NCBI GenBank assembly: GCA_031213475.1
Contig: JARUPZ010000007.1
Span: 8,551,586-8,615,585 of the forward strand
Direction: 5' to 3'
Length of the DNA stretch: 64,000 nucleotides
From: Nereocystis luetkeana
Taxonomy: Eukaryota > Sar > Phaeophyceae > Laminariales > Laminariaceae
Below, in pieces: positions 11,779-24,500 of this stretch. Below the pieces are notes generated by a model. The model was not told where the DNA came from, ran no database searches, and saw only the letters and a list, made by a program, of their open reading frames with translations. The first letter of the stretch is position 1, and each line of letters opens with the position of its first letter. The translations under genes and the position numbers were made by a program.

Positions 11779-11846
11779 GGGGGGGGGGGGGGTACACGAG
11801 ATCATGCATGGCCGGAGTCTTCTGACCATAGACCCTTGCATACGAG
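11779..11846 (-). repeat. family B repeat, copy 3 (short)
   Basis: G run, GTACACGAGATCATGCATGG and the GACCATAGACCC block only; a severely truncated copy. Confidence 0.6.
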
Positions 11847-12359
11847 AGGAGGGGGGTTATCGGGTGAGGGGGGGGGTCATCGTGCGCGCTGGTTATGTCT
11901 GTGATGGTTGCTGCTGCTATAGTTATGTGGACACTGTGTGGGAATTGGTGAGGGCTTCAATCGTCGATGCTGTCAGTAGGAGGAGACGAGGGGGTGGGGG
12001 GGAGAAGCGCTCGTGTTTTTCACGAACGTTTTGGTCGGTCGGGCATTCGTTTTTTGCCCTCGAGGAGAGAGCGCCTGTTCCATAGAAGGGCAGGGGGTTG
12101 GGTGTGGTCTTTGTCGTGCAGTACAGGTGTGTGGCGTGGGTGTGGCGTGGTTTCGAGTGTAGACTCTCCACTTCAACTACAAGGTGAACTTCAAGGTCAA
12201 CGTGGGCTCAGGGATAGGTTTAGACACTTTAAGGTCAACTTCGAGTTCAAATCCAGCTTGAAGTTGAAGTCCGTTTGAGCGCTTGAACTTCAAGTTCAAG
12301 ATCAAGTTCTTCAAGAACAACTTCAAGATGGAAGTTGAAGCTCAACTTGGAGTTGAACC

Positions 12360-13690
12360 GCAACATTTTTTGTGTTATAGCGCCGTGGCGGTTACCCGAT
12401 TTCGTTTCACAGGGGTATTTTCTATCTTTTCGTTTTCTCCGAGGAATCTGTGTTTTTTATCCTTCGAATGGTGCATTTTTTTTATTTTAATGCACAGCAG
12501 CGTTGTCTGTACGTCCAAGGGGGGCGGCGGGGGGGGGGGGTAGGGAGTCAGTCGTGAAATACACCTCCTACGAAACGGTTGTTGGTGGGTTGAACGCGCG
12601 GTGATTGTGCTTCCACATACAATACGGCTGTCGCCGGGTGAGACCCGCGATGAACACGTTTTCGTTAAAGAGTTTCGGTTTTGCTCGGGAAGAGGCCTTT
12701 TTGCTTTCCCTGTTGAATTGTGCCTTTTTTATTCATTTATTTGCATCGCCGCTCTGTTATCGTACGTACGGGGGAGGTTGGGAAGGCGATCGTGAAGCGC
12801 ATCGCATACGACAATACCCCTCCCGGTGACAATATAGGAACCGTTTAGGCACTGATATATGACCAGAGTGGTCCTTGTAATTACGGCCAGGGTGGTGGTT
12901 TTGGTGCCGGGTTGGACCCGCGATGATTGGTTGCCATGACAGGTTTCATAGGTTGTTCATTGCTTTTTGTATCAGGGGAGGGGGGGGGGGGGGGAGGGGG
13001 CGACGGCAGTCCTCGCTCCCCCCTCGACAGGTTTCATAGGTTGTTCATTGCTTTTTGTATCAGGCGCGGGGGGGGGGGGGGGGGGGGGCGACGGCAGTCC
13101 TCGCTCCCCCCTCTTCCAGATTAGGGGGGGGCGGTTGAGAAACTCACAAATATGTTGCCGGGTTGGACCCGTGGTGACTGCTTTCGTTGCTTGGTTTCAT
13201 AAGTTCTTCGTTTGCTTTTCGTACGAGGGGGGGGGACGCAGTCCCTCCCCCCCCCCCCCCCCCCCCAAGGTTCGGGGGGGGCGGTCGTGAAATACATCAC
13301 GAACGGTACGTCTATTGCCAGGTTTGACCCATGGTGGGTGTCTTTCTGGCAGGATGGCAAAGGTTCTCCATTCGTTTTTGTATTCGGGGAGCATACAGTC
13401 CCTCCCCTCCCAGGTTAAGGACGCGTTCGTGAAATGCATCACATACAAGACGTGTGCTGCCGGGTTGGACCCGTTGTGTTTTTCTGGGTGGGTTTCATAG
13501 GTTCTTGGTTTTGCGTTTGTATTCGGGGAGGCCGGCAGTCCCCCCCCCACTTCCAGGTCATGGGAGCGGTCGTGAAATGCATCACATACGATACGTGTGT
13601 TGTCGGGTTGGACCCGCGGGTGATCGCTGTTGTTGGAGGGTTTCATCGGTTTTTATTTTCTTTTTTGTTTGCAACGCGAGCTACTACCGC
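12360..13690 (+). repeat. tandem array of degenerate ~110-130 bp units
   Basis: Recurring blocks are GGGTTGGACCCG, GGTTTCATAGGTT, GTTCATTGCTTTTTGTAT, a G run with GCAGTCC, and GTGAAATACATCAC. They recur about seven times with growing divergence toward the left end. No reading frame is conserved across units. Confidence 0.75.
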
Positions 13691-15838
13691 GCCGGTAGGC
13701 TTGTTGTTTTTGTGGTTTGCTATGGGCGCAGCGCACTCTAGCTGTAGGGGCGGATGAAATGATGGGCCGAAACGCGAAGGGTACCGGCTGCGACTCCTGC
13801 GGTGTGTATGATAATACTGGTAGGCCATAAGAAGTACCAGGTGTTTTTGCGTGTGGGCATGCAGGTGCTGCTACCTTTATATGGTGTGTTTCGTGTTTTG
13901 TAAACACGGGAAACGGGCTTGCGGGGGGTTGTAGTCGTAGCAGTATTGGAGGCAGTAGGAGGGGGGGGGGTACTCTCCCATCTCCTTCGACGATATCACA
14001 GTGTTAGCATTACAGGAGAGCGAGACATTTATGTCACATGCCACACGCAAAATATGGGGGGGGGTGGGATGTAGTCCCGAAATTATTTGTGGGGGATTTT
14101 TTTCCACCTTTTGGATGAAGAAAGCAGGCAACGTGTAGCACCTGCTGTTTGTAAGAGATGGCTCATCCATGTTGTGTTTTTGTTTCCATCTGTACTCGGG
14201 GGCGCGCACGTAATAGCTGGCCCGCTGCATTGAAATTTTCCTCGGGTTTCGAGTCATTATCGAGGTGTTCGTTTCGCTTTCGCGTGGCGTCGGGTGCTTG
14301 GAGCACGATGGCGGCGCTGTATCGGCAAAACGGGGCGGGGGGTGGGGGAGAGGGGCGGGTGTTTTCTTGCCATGCATGGCCGTGGGAGGGGGGGGGGGTG
14401 GGGTTGGTGGGCATTCACGGTGAAAACAATGTGGTTGATTGGAATGCGCCAAGAGCCCCAGGTAGTGCGCTGCGTGTATGCACTCTGGGTGTACGCTGGT
14501 CGCACGCGATCTTATACCTGGTATGGGAAGATGTAGGCATGCATGCTGACTCTCGCGTGATTTTCTCGGAGCGAAATTGTGGCGAGCGAAGTGGGGCTGA
14601 CCAAAGTGTCGGAAGGGGTTTCGAAGTTGTGTTGCTGTCGCTGTTGTGGTGTTGGTGGTGGTGGTGGTTGTCGTTGTTTTCGTGTTTTAACATGGCACGT
14701 TGTGAGATAGTAGCTTGTCTTCATACCTGAATGAAGGTATATCATACGCGCGATGATATACTTCGTATACCTACTGCACCAGGTATGATTTTTGAGCTGA
14801 ACCTATTTATAGGCTTGGTTCTCGTCTTTCAAGGTCGGGTCGGTGGACCTGATGAGGACAATGACGATGTCCTCACAAGAACCGATTTCTTGGGAATCTG
14901 GCCCGCGGTCCCGAGAAGAATAGGCTGACAAAAAAATCGCGCGTTAGTAGAATAAGTTTCATGTTCATACACATTTATTTCTCGCCTCTCTCTGCGCGCG
15001 TGCAGTCACGCACAAGTAGCAAGACCAGAGCCACGTAGCTCGTTGCGCCGGAGACGAGAAATGGAGTGCCCCCCAATCTCCTATTTTCTCTCTATCTCCC
15101 CCAACCGCCTCTCGCTGCACTTAGGCCTTTTCAGGGACTCGACGCACGGGAGACAAGAAGCGGCACTCCTCGCTTTTCCTTTGCCCTATCTCGGCTACAT
15201 AGTCGCCGCTCAAAGCACTCCGCCATGTCGCGGGACCTCCGCACGCATACACGCACGCGCGTGTACTAATCAGTCAGCCCCTGCAAGCCATGACGCAAAA
15301 AAATCAGGAACACTCCTCCTCTCCCCCTCTGCTCCATGGCAACCATAACCGTTGGCATTCGGTCTGGTCACAACCCACCCCGCTGTGCCAACTGCGTTTG
15401 TGTGACCGCACATGGGATGAGTGATTCGGCAGTTCTTCATACAACCCCCCTCCCCCCCCCCACCCCCTCTCCCGCCTTTCCGGCAACCGCCTCGCGTCAT
15501 TTAAGCCGCCACATCCTCCATGTTCAGCTCTTTTTCATGATATACACGTCCCCCCGCCCCTCCTTGCCCCTTCCCACCGCCCCCTCCGCCACGTCTACTA
15601 CCTACATCTTCGTCAAAATTTGTTCAACCATTGTCACCACGACTACTCTAGGCGGGCAGACACAGCCCCTCCCTTTTTTTTCACAGCGCCCCCCCCCCCC
15701 CCCCCCACGCCCCTCCTTTTTCGTTGGCAACGCAGACTTTCTGACAGCATCGTACCCGTTACGACCCCGAGTTTGGTAACGCGCAACCGCTGTCGGCCAT
15801 GCTGCCTAGCCCCTCCCTACTCTATACATACAAAGTAC

Positions 15839-15841
<3 letters not shown>

Positions 15842-15885
<44 letters not shown>

Positions 15886-15886
15886 T
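15842..15886. repeat. (CT)n(CA)n microsatellite
   Basis: A run of TC dinucleotides passes directly into CA dinucleotides. Confidence 0.9.
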
Positions 15887-16813
15887 CGACTACGTCGCTT
15901 TGCAAGCATGGCGGTGGTAGCCGTACAAGACCCCGTGCTCTCCCCTCTCCGTCCCTCTAGCCGGCACGGATACACACCACACACCCCAGAGATCGATTTT
16001 TCTACTCGCCACCCCTCCCCCCCCCCCCTCCCTCCTACTCCTCCCTACCCCCCCTGCCTACAGTCCCTTTTGTCGCCGCTTTGCTCTGTTTCGAAGCATG
16101 CCCTTCGTCTTTTTTTGTTGCTCCCCGACGAGCCAACGCCAAGAGGAGGGGGCGGGGGTACTTGGCGCCCATCTTAGGGTCTCTCGCGCGTCAATGGCTC
16201 ACTGCGGGCTGTGTCGCGGGGGTGCTAGCGGTCTTGTCCTAGAAGTGCAGCGGGAACGCGGACACGGTACATACGAGAAGATGGGAAAAAATGGGCTCAG
16301 AAGCTTGGACGGCGTCATATATACGAAATCCTTTTTTTTTGTTTTCCCAGACCAATCGAGCGTTCTCTCTTTCATACAGTAGAAAGCGATCAAACTTGAA
16401 ACAAAAAACGTTGCGAGAAAGTTTTGCCTCCCGAAAAAGGAGAAAATGACTTCAGGGCCGGACCGCGGGTGGCAGTAACACGACAAACATGCGCAAGCGT
16501 TTTTCAAGACCAAACCTATCCATTCCAGCGAAAACAAAACACGCCGCGGACCCTTAAAATTGCGGCAGGAATAAACCTATCGCCGCGAGGTTACACGAAT
16601 ATCTCAACAAACTCACTGGTGACCCGGCGGCAGCAACTTCAAGGCCTGGATAGCCCCGCCCGAACAAAGCCTCAGCTTATCTCTAACTCTGTCGGGCCAA
16701 GCCTGCACCATCAATATTTAGCTATAGCTCTGTCCAGCCAAAGCTTCCACCATACACAATTCCGACAAACCAGGCCTCCGCCGTCGACTGAAATTTCAAC
16801 CAAGCCTCCACAG

Positions 16814-18578
16814 CTAATGCGTAGCTGTGTCCAAACCAAGCCAGCTCACCTCTTTCCGGGGCCTATCCGCCTCGCTCCTGCCTTTTCCCCCGCCCCGACT
16901 TCCCTTCCCTCGCCGACCACCCTTATTCTGCCGCCGAGGTGTTGCCGACCCGCCGGCCCCCTGTCCACCAGCATTGGCTCGACCCCCCCCGGTGGGTGGG
17001 GCGGCGCCATTAGAGCTGCTTGAGGATTCGGCGCCGGTCGAACCCGTAGACGCGGGCAGACCCCCCGTGCTTTTGTTGCCAGAAGAAACGCTGCGCTTCT
17101 GTTTGCGTTTCCCGTCCGCAACCGCGCCGCTACCGCCGCCCCCAATCCCGCCTCCGCCACCGCCGCCGCTGTCGACACCACAACCCGCGTGCGCGACAGC
17201 CGCTACAGGAGGTGCATTGGTACCGCCGCCCCCACCGCCACCGCCACCCCCGCCGCCAACCCCCGCGAGTGGCCGGTTGCCGACATGTGTACCTCCGGTC
17301 CCCTCCTGGCCCGACGTTGTCTCGGGACTCGCACCACCATCACCAATTTTCTTGCCTTTCCCGGTCGTTACGGCTGCCGCTTTCGCCACCGTCGTCGCCA
17401 CCATCATTCCCTCTGCCGCCCCACCGTCCCGGCCGCTTGAAAAGGAATTAACACCTTCCGCACGGGCCACTCTCGGCAGGGCCGGGGAAGACTGCTTGCC
17501 CCCGGCGCTAGCGATTGGTTCTGTAACAGTCTTCTTACTGCGGCCGTCGGTACCGCGGCCACCCCCGCTACCGCCACCGCCCCCGCCACCTCCACCGCCA
17601 CCGTTGCCGCTGCTGCGATTTCGACCACGGCTACCGCCAGCACCACCGCCGCTGCCGCTGCAGCTGCCACCGCCGCTACCACCCTCTTTGTGCTCTACCG
17701 CGTGTGCATTGCTGGGGCCCGTACTCGGTGTACCCTTCGCAAAAACCTCCTGCTTTGGTGCAGACAGCGGAACCTTGTCCCGAGCCTCGATGGACAGTGC
17801 AACGTTCGGCTTTGTTCCGTTGGTCTCCGCCGCCGGGATTGTCGGACCGACGGAGCCCGTGGCTGGAGAAGCAGGAGAAGGACCAGTCCCCTTCAACGTC
17901 ACCGCCGACGAACGACGGTTTCCGTTTCTAGGTGTCGGGGGCGCCTTGGCCATCGAGCGCGAGGATGATACCTCATCTCTGCATTCGCTGCTGCCGCCGC
18001 TTCTCGTGACTGTCGACGGTGCGGTGCTCGCTTTGCCGTTGATGGAGGTTTCCTGCAGGGTGCGGCGGTTGTTGTTGCCGTTCCTTCCCCCGACGCGTCC
18101 GCCCCGACCTCCACTACCACCCGCGTCACGAGTACTCCCACCTCCATCATCACCGCTAGCTGCAGCACGAGTGGTCGCGGGCGGACCGCGTGTAGATGAG
18201 TCGCGCCCCCTTTGCGCCTCCGGTGTACCAGTAACACCTTTGCTACGGTTGCGAACGGTTGCGCTCGCTGCCGGACCTACATTTCCCCTACCGGAAATCG
18301 TCGTCGAGGCTGATGGAGGTGCCGTAGAGCGGTTACTGCTACCCCCTCCGCGGCCTCTGCCACCAGCACCACCCCAACCTGGTCTGCCACCGCCGCCATC
18401 ACCGTCAGCGCCGCCACCACCGCCACCACCGCCACCGCCACTGCCACCGCCGCCGCTGCCGCTGCTGCTGCTGCTGTCGAGCCAGTTGAGATGCCCTCCC
18501 AACAATTGTCCTCCGTCGCGCGAGGGTGATGGAAGGCGAATGCCTCCTCGAATTCTTGAAGGGACAGGCCCGCGCGCT
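16814..18578 (-). CDS. large gene terminal exon
   Basis: An open frame of 588 codons ends in a stop at 16814. The start at tacgacag|A matches the phase of exon 13; a start at 18616 (ctaag) is an alternative with a different donor. Dominated by Gly, Ser, Arg, Lys and Pro with runs of up to 13 Gly and RG/RGG-like pieces (GGRPGWGGAGGRGRGGG), suggesting a disordered, possibly RNA-binding tail. The open frame on the opposite strand (Pro-rich) is its GC-rich shadow. Confidence 0.65.
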
Positions 18579-21500
18579 CTGTCGTATGCCGCGACAAGTT
18601 TGGGGCGCAGTTCGACTTAGGTAGGTAAGTACGGTCGGGGGCGAGTTATAGAATTTTCATATACCTTGGACCGAAAACGACGATGGAGGAAACGTATACC
18701 AGGTAGACCATACCGGCGGTACCGTCCGCTTTCAGTCGAAACAGAAACAACGGCGAGGAAGCCACGCGGAGAACGCTCTGCACGTAGCCTACACCCCTCC
18801 CTCCCTACCTACCTCCTTCCCTCCCCCCTCCCTCCCTCCCTCCCTTCCGCCTTCCCCTCCTCCCTCCCGCCTTCCGTCTTCCCCTCCCACCCCCCCCCGT
18901 CGTCTTTCGCGTTACACCCCCCCTGTGTAAACATGCCTACTAGTTGCACTATATCTATGTACGGGTGGTCTAAATCGTGTACGCCAAATGCTATCCTTCC
19001 AGTAACCACTGTGAACGCCCGCTACAGCCAGCAAGATAGCTTCATGGAACAAACGATGTCCCGCTTTACATTCCCACGCGTTCGATTGGACTGGGGCCAC
19101 CGATCAAAAAGAGTCACACGAACCGGTACCCCTTCCCCACCCGCGTTGCCAGGCAAAAACAATGATGTAACATATGGGAAAACCTAATGAGCGCCCAAAC
19201 ATTGGAGGTGTCTCTATTAAGAGTCGACACTGGTGCTCTGTCTACAAAGGGATGCGTGGTAAATGGTCAAATGACTAAGGCGCGCAACCAGTAATAAAAT
19301 GAGTACGCCCCCGCTACCCCCCCACGCATCGTCGTTGCCCACATCGCACCTGCTGCCGTGGTTAGTGTTGTCGCCGCTGGCCGCAGCGGGCGCCTGGAGC
19401 GCTGTCTGAACTGGCCCACTCTCTGAACACGCGGAGCGATGGGACTGTTGCACCAACGGAGTTGATCCCCCCCATGGATTATGCGCAGAAGCCAGCTGCT
19501 GTGAGGTAACGATGAAACCGATGGGAAGCGGGAGACGGTAGCGGAGGGTGGGTACTTTTGTTTTTCCTCGATCAGTATACCTTCGATTGAGTGACACCGG
19601 ACCGACGCCACCAGATGGGCTCTGGGTTGTGCTCGAGTCAACTATGCAGAGCGTTTGTGATCGCTATTATCGCGATCGATCAGCGCGTACGCACCCGCGC
19701 GCGGCGTCGATCTCATCGTTCGCAGGAAATAAATGTCTCGGGTCGAAACGAAAGGTGGGAACAACCTCCGTTCGCGTGGCGCCGAATACCGCCTCTCAAG
19801 CGGAGGTCAAACAGGCGAGCAGATAACACACAGAGAAAAGCGAATGAAATCAATACAATCTTTGCTCTCGTAGCCACCACCGACTCTTGTTCTTCCTCAC
19901 CTGCTGCTGCCCGCCGTCACCCAGCGACATCGTCTCGTGCCCCGCCGCTCTAGCCTCTGGCGCCGCTGCAGCAAGAGTTTTTGTCGGCGCCTGGACACCA
20001 TCACCACCATCATCACCAAGGGCGCACACGACTGTCGGCGCTTTCGGGCCAACGCCTGCAGCGCCTTCGCCACAAAGGTCGTTACCGGTAACATCCCCGC
20101 CACCACCGTCACCACCGCCGGCGGAAGCACCGGCGGCACCAGCACCGGCAGAGGCACCGGCGGAAGCACCGGCGGAAGTACCGGGGGCATCAGCACCGGC
20201 AGAGGCACTGGAGGTGACGGCACCGGCCGCACCAGCGGCGGCGGTGGTGGCATCGGCTGCAGCGACCCCGCTCGAGGGAGCACCCGACAAAGTCGCCGCT
20301 ACCTCCACAACCTCGGTCGCGTCTCCTTCACCGTTCCCAGCCGTCTCGAGCGCGGAAAACAAACCCTCCACCCGGGCCAGGGCCGCCTCTTTCTCTACCC
20401 CACCTCTGCCGACGGCGGAGGAAGTGGCGTCAGCCCTTCCTACGACAGCGTTGGAGCACTTTGCTGTCGAGACTGATGGAGGCCGGGGGTAGTCCAACCC
20501 GGCGGTGCCACTACCGACACCGCTAAATCCACCGCTACCGCCGCCGCTGCCGCGCCTGCCGTCGCCACCACCACCACCACCACCGCCGCTGCTGCCGCCG
20601 AAGACAATGGGAAGGCGCGAGTCGCCGACGATACCGGGAGCCGCAGCGGAAGCACAACCGGCGGGAGCAGCAGCGAGAGCCTTCGCGAACATTTCGGCCT
20701 GTTGCTTGGCCTGGGACAGAATCGTCTTCTCCGCGGCGCGATCCTCTTCGACGTTGTTGCTAAGAAGTTGCATCTTGGCGCGCAGTTCCGTCGTCTGCGA
20801 TCGGGCAAATACGTTCGGGTTCGTGACCGCACAGGTAAAAGCCCCGGTGGTGTGAGTTTTGCAGCGGGCTAAATATACAGCAGCGTATCCCAGGTATGCC
20901 TGCACACATGTTCCACTTCCCTGTGCTTTTGGCGATTCTCGACAGGGAGCGTATCGACCGGGTTTTTTTTCGGGCCAGATACTACAAATGGGCGTCGCAA
21001 GCACAGCAGTGCCCTTGCTACTGCCGTGGAACTCGCGTGGGGCCCATGGGAAACCCCGAATCGCTGGCTTCGTATTTCTCCACGGTGACGCTCAACAGTA
21101 ACGGCACCTCACCGAAAATTCGATTTTGATGAAAAGTTGTACGCGCAAAACCCAGGAGCATTCGAAGAAAAAAAGGCAAAAGCACGCCACGGCCCGCCAC
21201 TTTTTTATTCCCAGAGGGGAGTGGGGGGGGGGGGGGTACTAAAGCCGCGTAAAACAAAGCTTTAGAAAAGCGGGTCCTTCTTTTTATTCGCGTTGAAATC
21301 TCTCTATTCTGTTTTTTTCCCCTCATTCTGACCTTCCTTGGCAAGGAGTGCAGGTCGTTTTTTTTTCTGATTTTTTTTTCTGCGTACTCTCGAGCATTCT
21401 CGACGATAATTCCCATCGGACCATATACGTATATACACGCAAAGTAAACATAGCTTTTACACTGTAAAGGAAATTGGAAACAGGGTGGGGCAGCTCTTCG

Positions 21501-24500
21501 TTCGAGGAGCCACATCAGTCAAGAAGTGCTTGGGGGGGGGCGGGGGGGGGGGGGGGGGGGAGCACCCCCAGTACCGTATAATTGCACGACTCGAACTACA
21601 GTACGCTGGGCGCTAGCGTTTACCGCGCGTTTTCTTACACGAGAGGGAAACCAACCACTGCTGACCAAAGGGCCAGCCAGAGCCAGGCTCCAGCAGGAAC
21701 TCAGAGCGGCCCAGGAGTACACGCCCAAAAAAACTTCCGACACCTCCCTATACATACGTACCTTTTTTTGAGACCCAGACGGGATGGTTATACTAAAACG
21801 AAGTAAAATTCAGCTTCGAAAAACCAAAAAGTTACTGTTTTAGTGAAATTCGCCCCGAACAAACCCCCCCCATCCTACTGGTTTTGTTTTTTCTTCAACG
21901 TATGATCTTTCTTCAACGTATGATCTTTCTATGAATGCGGTGTCGTTTTATTTTTATGTCTCTTTCTTCTCGTACGTGTATGCCCCTGTGAGCGGACTCA
22001 CCAGGGTGGGCATGCCAAGGCCCTCGTACTGAACCAGCTCGTCCTTAAAAGTGGCCATCTTCGCCTCCTCCTTCTTAGCTCGCTCGCGAAGCCGTCTGAC
22101 GCACTCCACCTCCGTCTCCAAGTACCCCTGTGTGTACAAGGCAGCAGGAAAAAAAAAGGCGGGGAAAACGATACGTACGTACTGGTAGCCACGACAACAA
22201 CGAAAACTGTCATTATTTACTCAAGTCGCCGCTTTACCGTCAACCCACACGACGTGTGCTACGGTAGAGGCACCGCAGCGCATTTTGGGTTAAAAACATA
22301 TTTTCTGAAAATGAAGGAGGGGAGACCCTTTAACCTAAAATCATCTGAGTAAACGCCATTCTTGTTTTTTGCAAAATTACATATATTTTTTGTATATGAT
22401 ACCTAGACCCCGAGATCATTCATCGGGCTGCTCTTTCATTCTTCTTAAGGTCAATTTTTCGGCGAGACATAGAGCTAGCTAGCTCTCTACGTCAGGAGCC
22501 CCAGAAAACAAAAATGGTTGCATACATCCCATGGGTGTCCCCAAGATGGGGGCCGGGAGGCAGAACCACTCGAGCATGCTTTAGGCGAGCCACCGGCGCA
22601 TACACTCAACTACCGCGACCGCCCGCTCGCCTATATTCTGTTTCACTGTCGGAACGTTCTCACGAAGAGTCTACGAAGCCCATCCTCTTCCGTCGAATGC
22701 CGCGAGGACGGGGGTGAGCAGGCCCGGGGGCGCACGCCACAAAGACCTGTACAACAACCCGGACGTGTATGTATACCACGCGGAGCAAACTCAAGAAATG
22801 CGTCGCATCGGCGGCTTGCACTGCTACTCGCCGCAGGAAGACAAGAGTCTCTCATGCTCTGTGTTTATTGGCAGCAGGTCGGGAACCGGCGGTAATACTT
22901 CGACTCCGACCGAGGCTATCTTTCTCTATTAGTGAGTTTTCTACCTTCCTTGCAGTTCTTGTTTTTCGTCACCACGGGCTAGCTAAATTTTCATTTTTTC
23001 TCACTTTTGCAGTGAGCTGATGCGAGATTATACACCAGCAACAAACATCAACTGCACCCACAGACGTTTACTACAGTAGGCAGTAGAGGTGCACCATAAT
23101 TTTTCGGAGGCTCCTTCCTTACTTTCAAAGAGCCCCACACCTCACCCCAAAAAAACTGACTCCAACCATAAATAAAGGTGCAATCCGATGAAAAATCCCC
23201 AGGGCCTTTGAGCATACAAAAAAAAAAATTGCGAAACAAGAATGGCGTTCTTCCGACGATTTTTTGGGTTAAGGAGTCCCGTCGTTCAGTTTTTTTTTTA
23301 ACCCAAAGCGTGCTACCTCTGTTGTAGCACGCGTCCACCACCAACGCCAATCATCAACACCAACGCCAATCATCCCCCCCACCACCACCACCACCACCAC
23401 CACCATCGACACCAACAACAAAAGCCACAACAGCAACGACAATAGTCACAACCACGACAACAACAACACCAACAACAACAATAGTCACAACGCCAATCAT
23501 CAACACCAACGCCAATCATCACCCCCACCACCACCACCACCACCATCAACACCAACAACAAAAGCCACAACAGCAACAACAACAATAGTCACAACGACAA
23601 CAACAACACCACCACCACCAACAACAACAACAACAACAATAGTCACAACGACAACAACAAACACCAACAACAACATTAACAACAACAACTGTGTAGGCGG
23701 AATCGGTTGCCCGGAGTACGCGCACATGGACTGCGCCGCGGGGCGGGGTGGGTCGGGGGGGGGGGGGAGGGTACTCACTCGTTGCTTACCCTAGTCATTT
23801 GACCATTGACCACCCATCCCCCTCTCGAGACGGAGCGGGAAGAAGGGTCATATCGAAAGTTTTGGGGCGCGTCTAAGATTCCAATAGTACGATGATTCCA
23901 TGCATGTCGAGAGAGGGAGGGAGAAAGAGAGAGAGAGACAACCTGAAGAGAGCGTTGAGTTTTGACTCACCACCGTGGTATACGCAACCTGCACGCCTCG
24001 CGGTAAAATCACAAAACTTGGTCACGCCTCGGACAGACCACCTATCAACAATAATCTTCATCTTTGTTGAGGGCAGATTTACTGCTGATCCGTGTGGGAG
24101 CCACACAGCCTGCATGATCCATCTACTGCAGCGCATGCCTCTCGGGCTTGATGAATACGGCACAAACCCTACACGACAGCTCGTAGCGACAGGCGAGGAC
24201 CTGGATGATCAGCAGCAGACCATGGCCGACCTGTCCAACGCGTTTACACCTTAACCTTGTGGAACCCAAACGAAAGTCGCCAAAATCCCAAAAAGCAGGG
24301 TACTGAAAAATTCACCTCGAGTGATTCCACGAAGGCTCCCATGGCACCCGACGACCTAGTCTCCCCCTTGCCCGGAAAAGCGCCCTCTGCCGCCACGGAC
24401 AGCTGGGTCTCCAACTCTCGCCGCAGGTTCGAGATAATAGTCGGCACCCGTTCGCACTCCCCAAGGTAGCTGGAAATGGCCGAGCCGAGTCAATGTGAAG

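Larger units (their letters stand above)
22128..24315 (-). other. large gene intron 10
   Basis: Contains a CAC/CAA repeat block (about 23370-23690) and a family A tail. Open frames at 22714-22932 (DLYNNPDVYVYHAEQTQEMR) and 23892-24254 on the plus strand look mildly protein-like but match no family I know and have no partner exons. Confidence 0.4.

Noticed and set aside
16827-18620. 597-codon Pro-rich open frame on the plus strand
   Set aside because: It is the complement of the Gly/Ser-rich terminal exon. GC-rich repeats keep several frames open; the minus frame has the splice-compatible start and joins in phase with upstream exons.
22714-22932. Plus-strand ORF inside a minus-strand intron (DLYNNPDVYVYHAEQT)
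   Set aside because: Looks somewhat protein-like, but starts at GTG, has no partner exon and no known family.
23370-23690. CRISPR-like array of CAC/CAA repeats
   Set aside because: Imperfect trinucleotide repeats without uniform spacers; the genome is eukaryotic.
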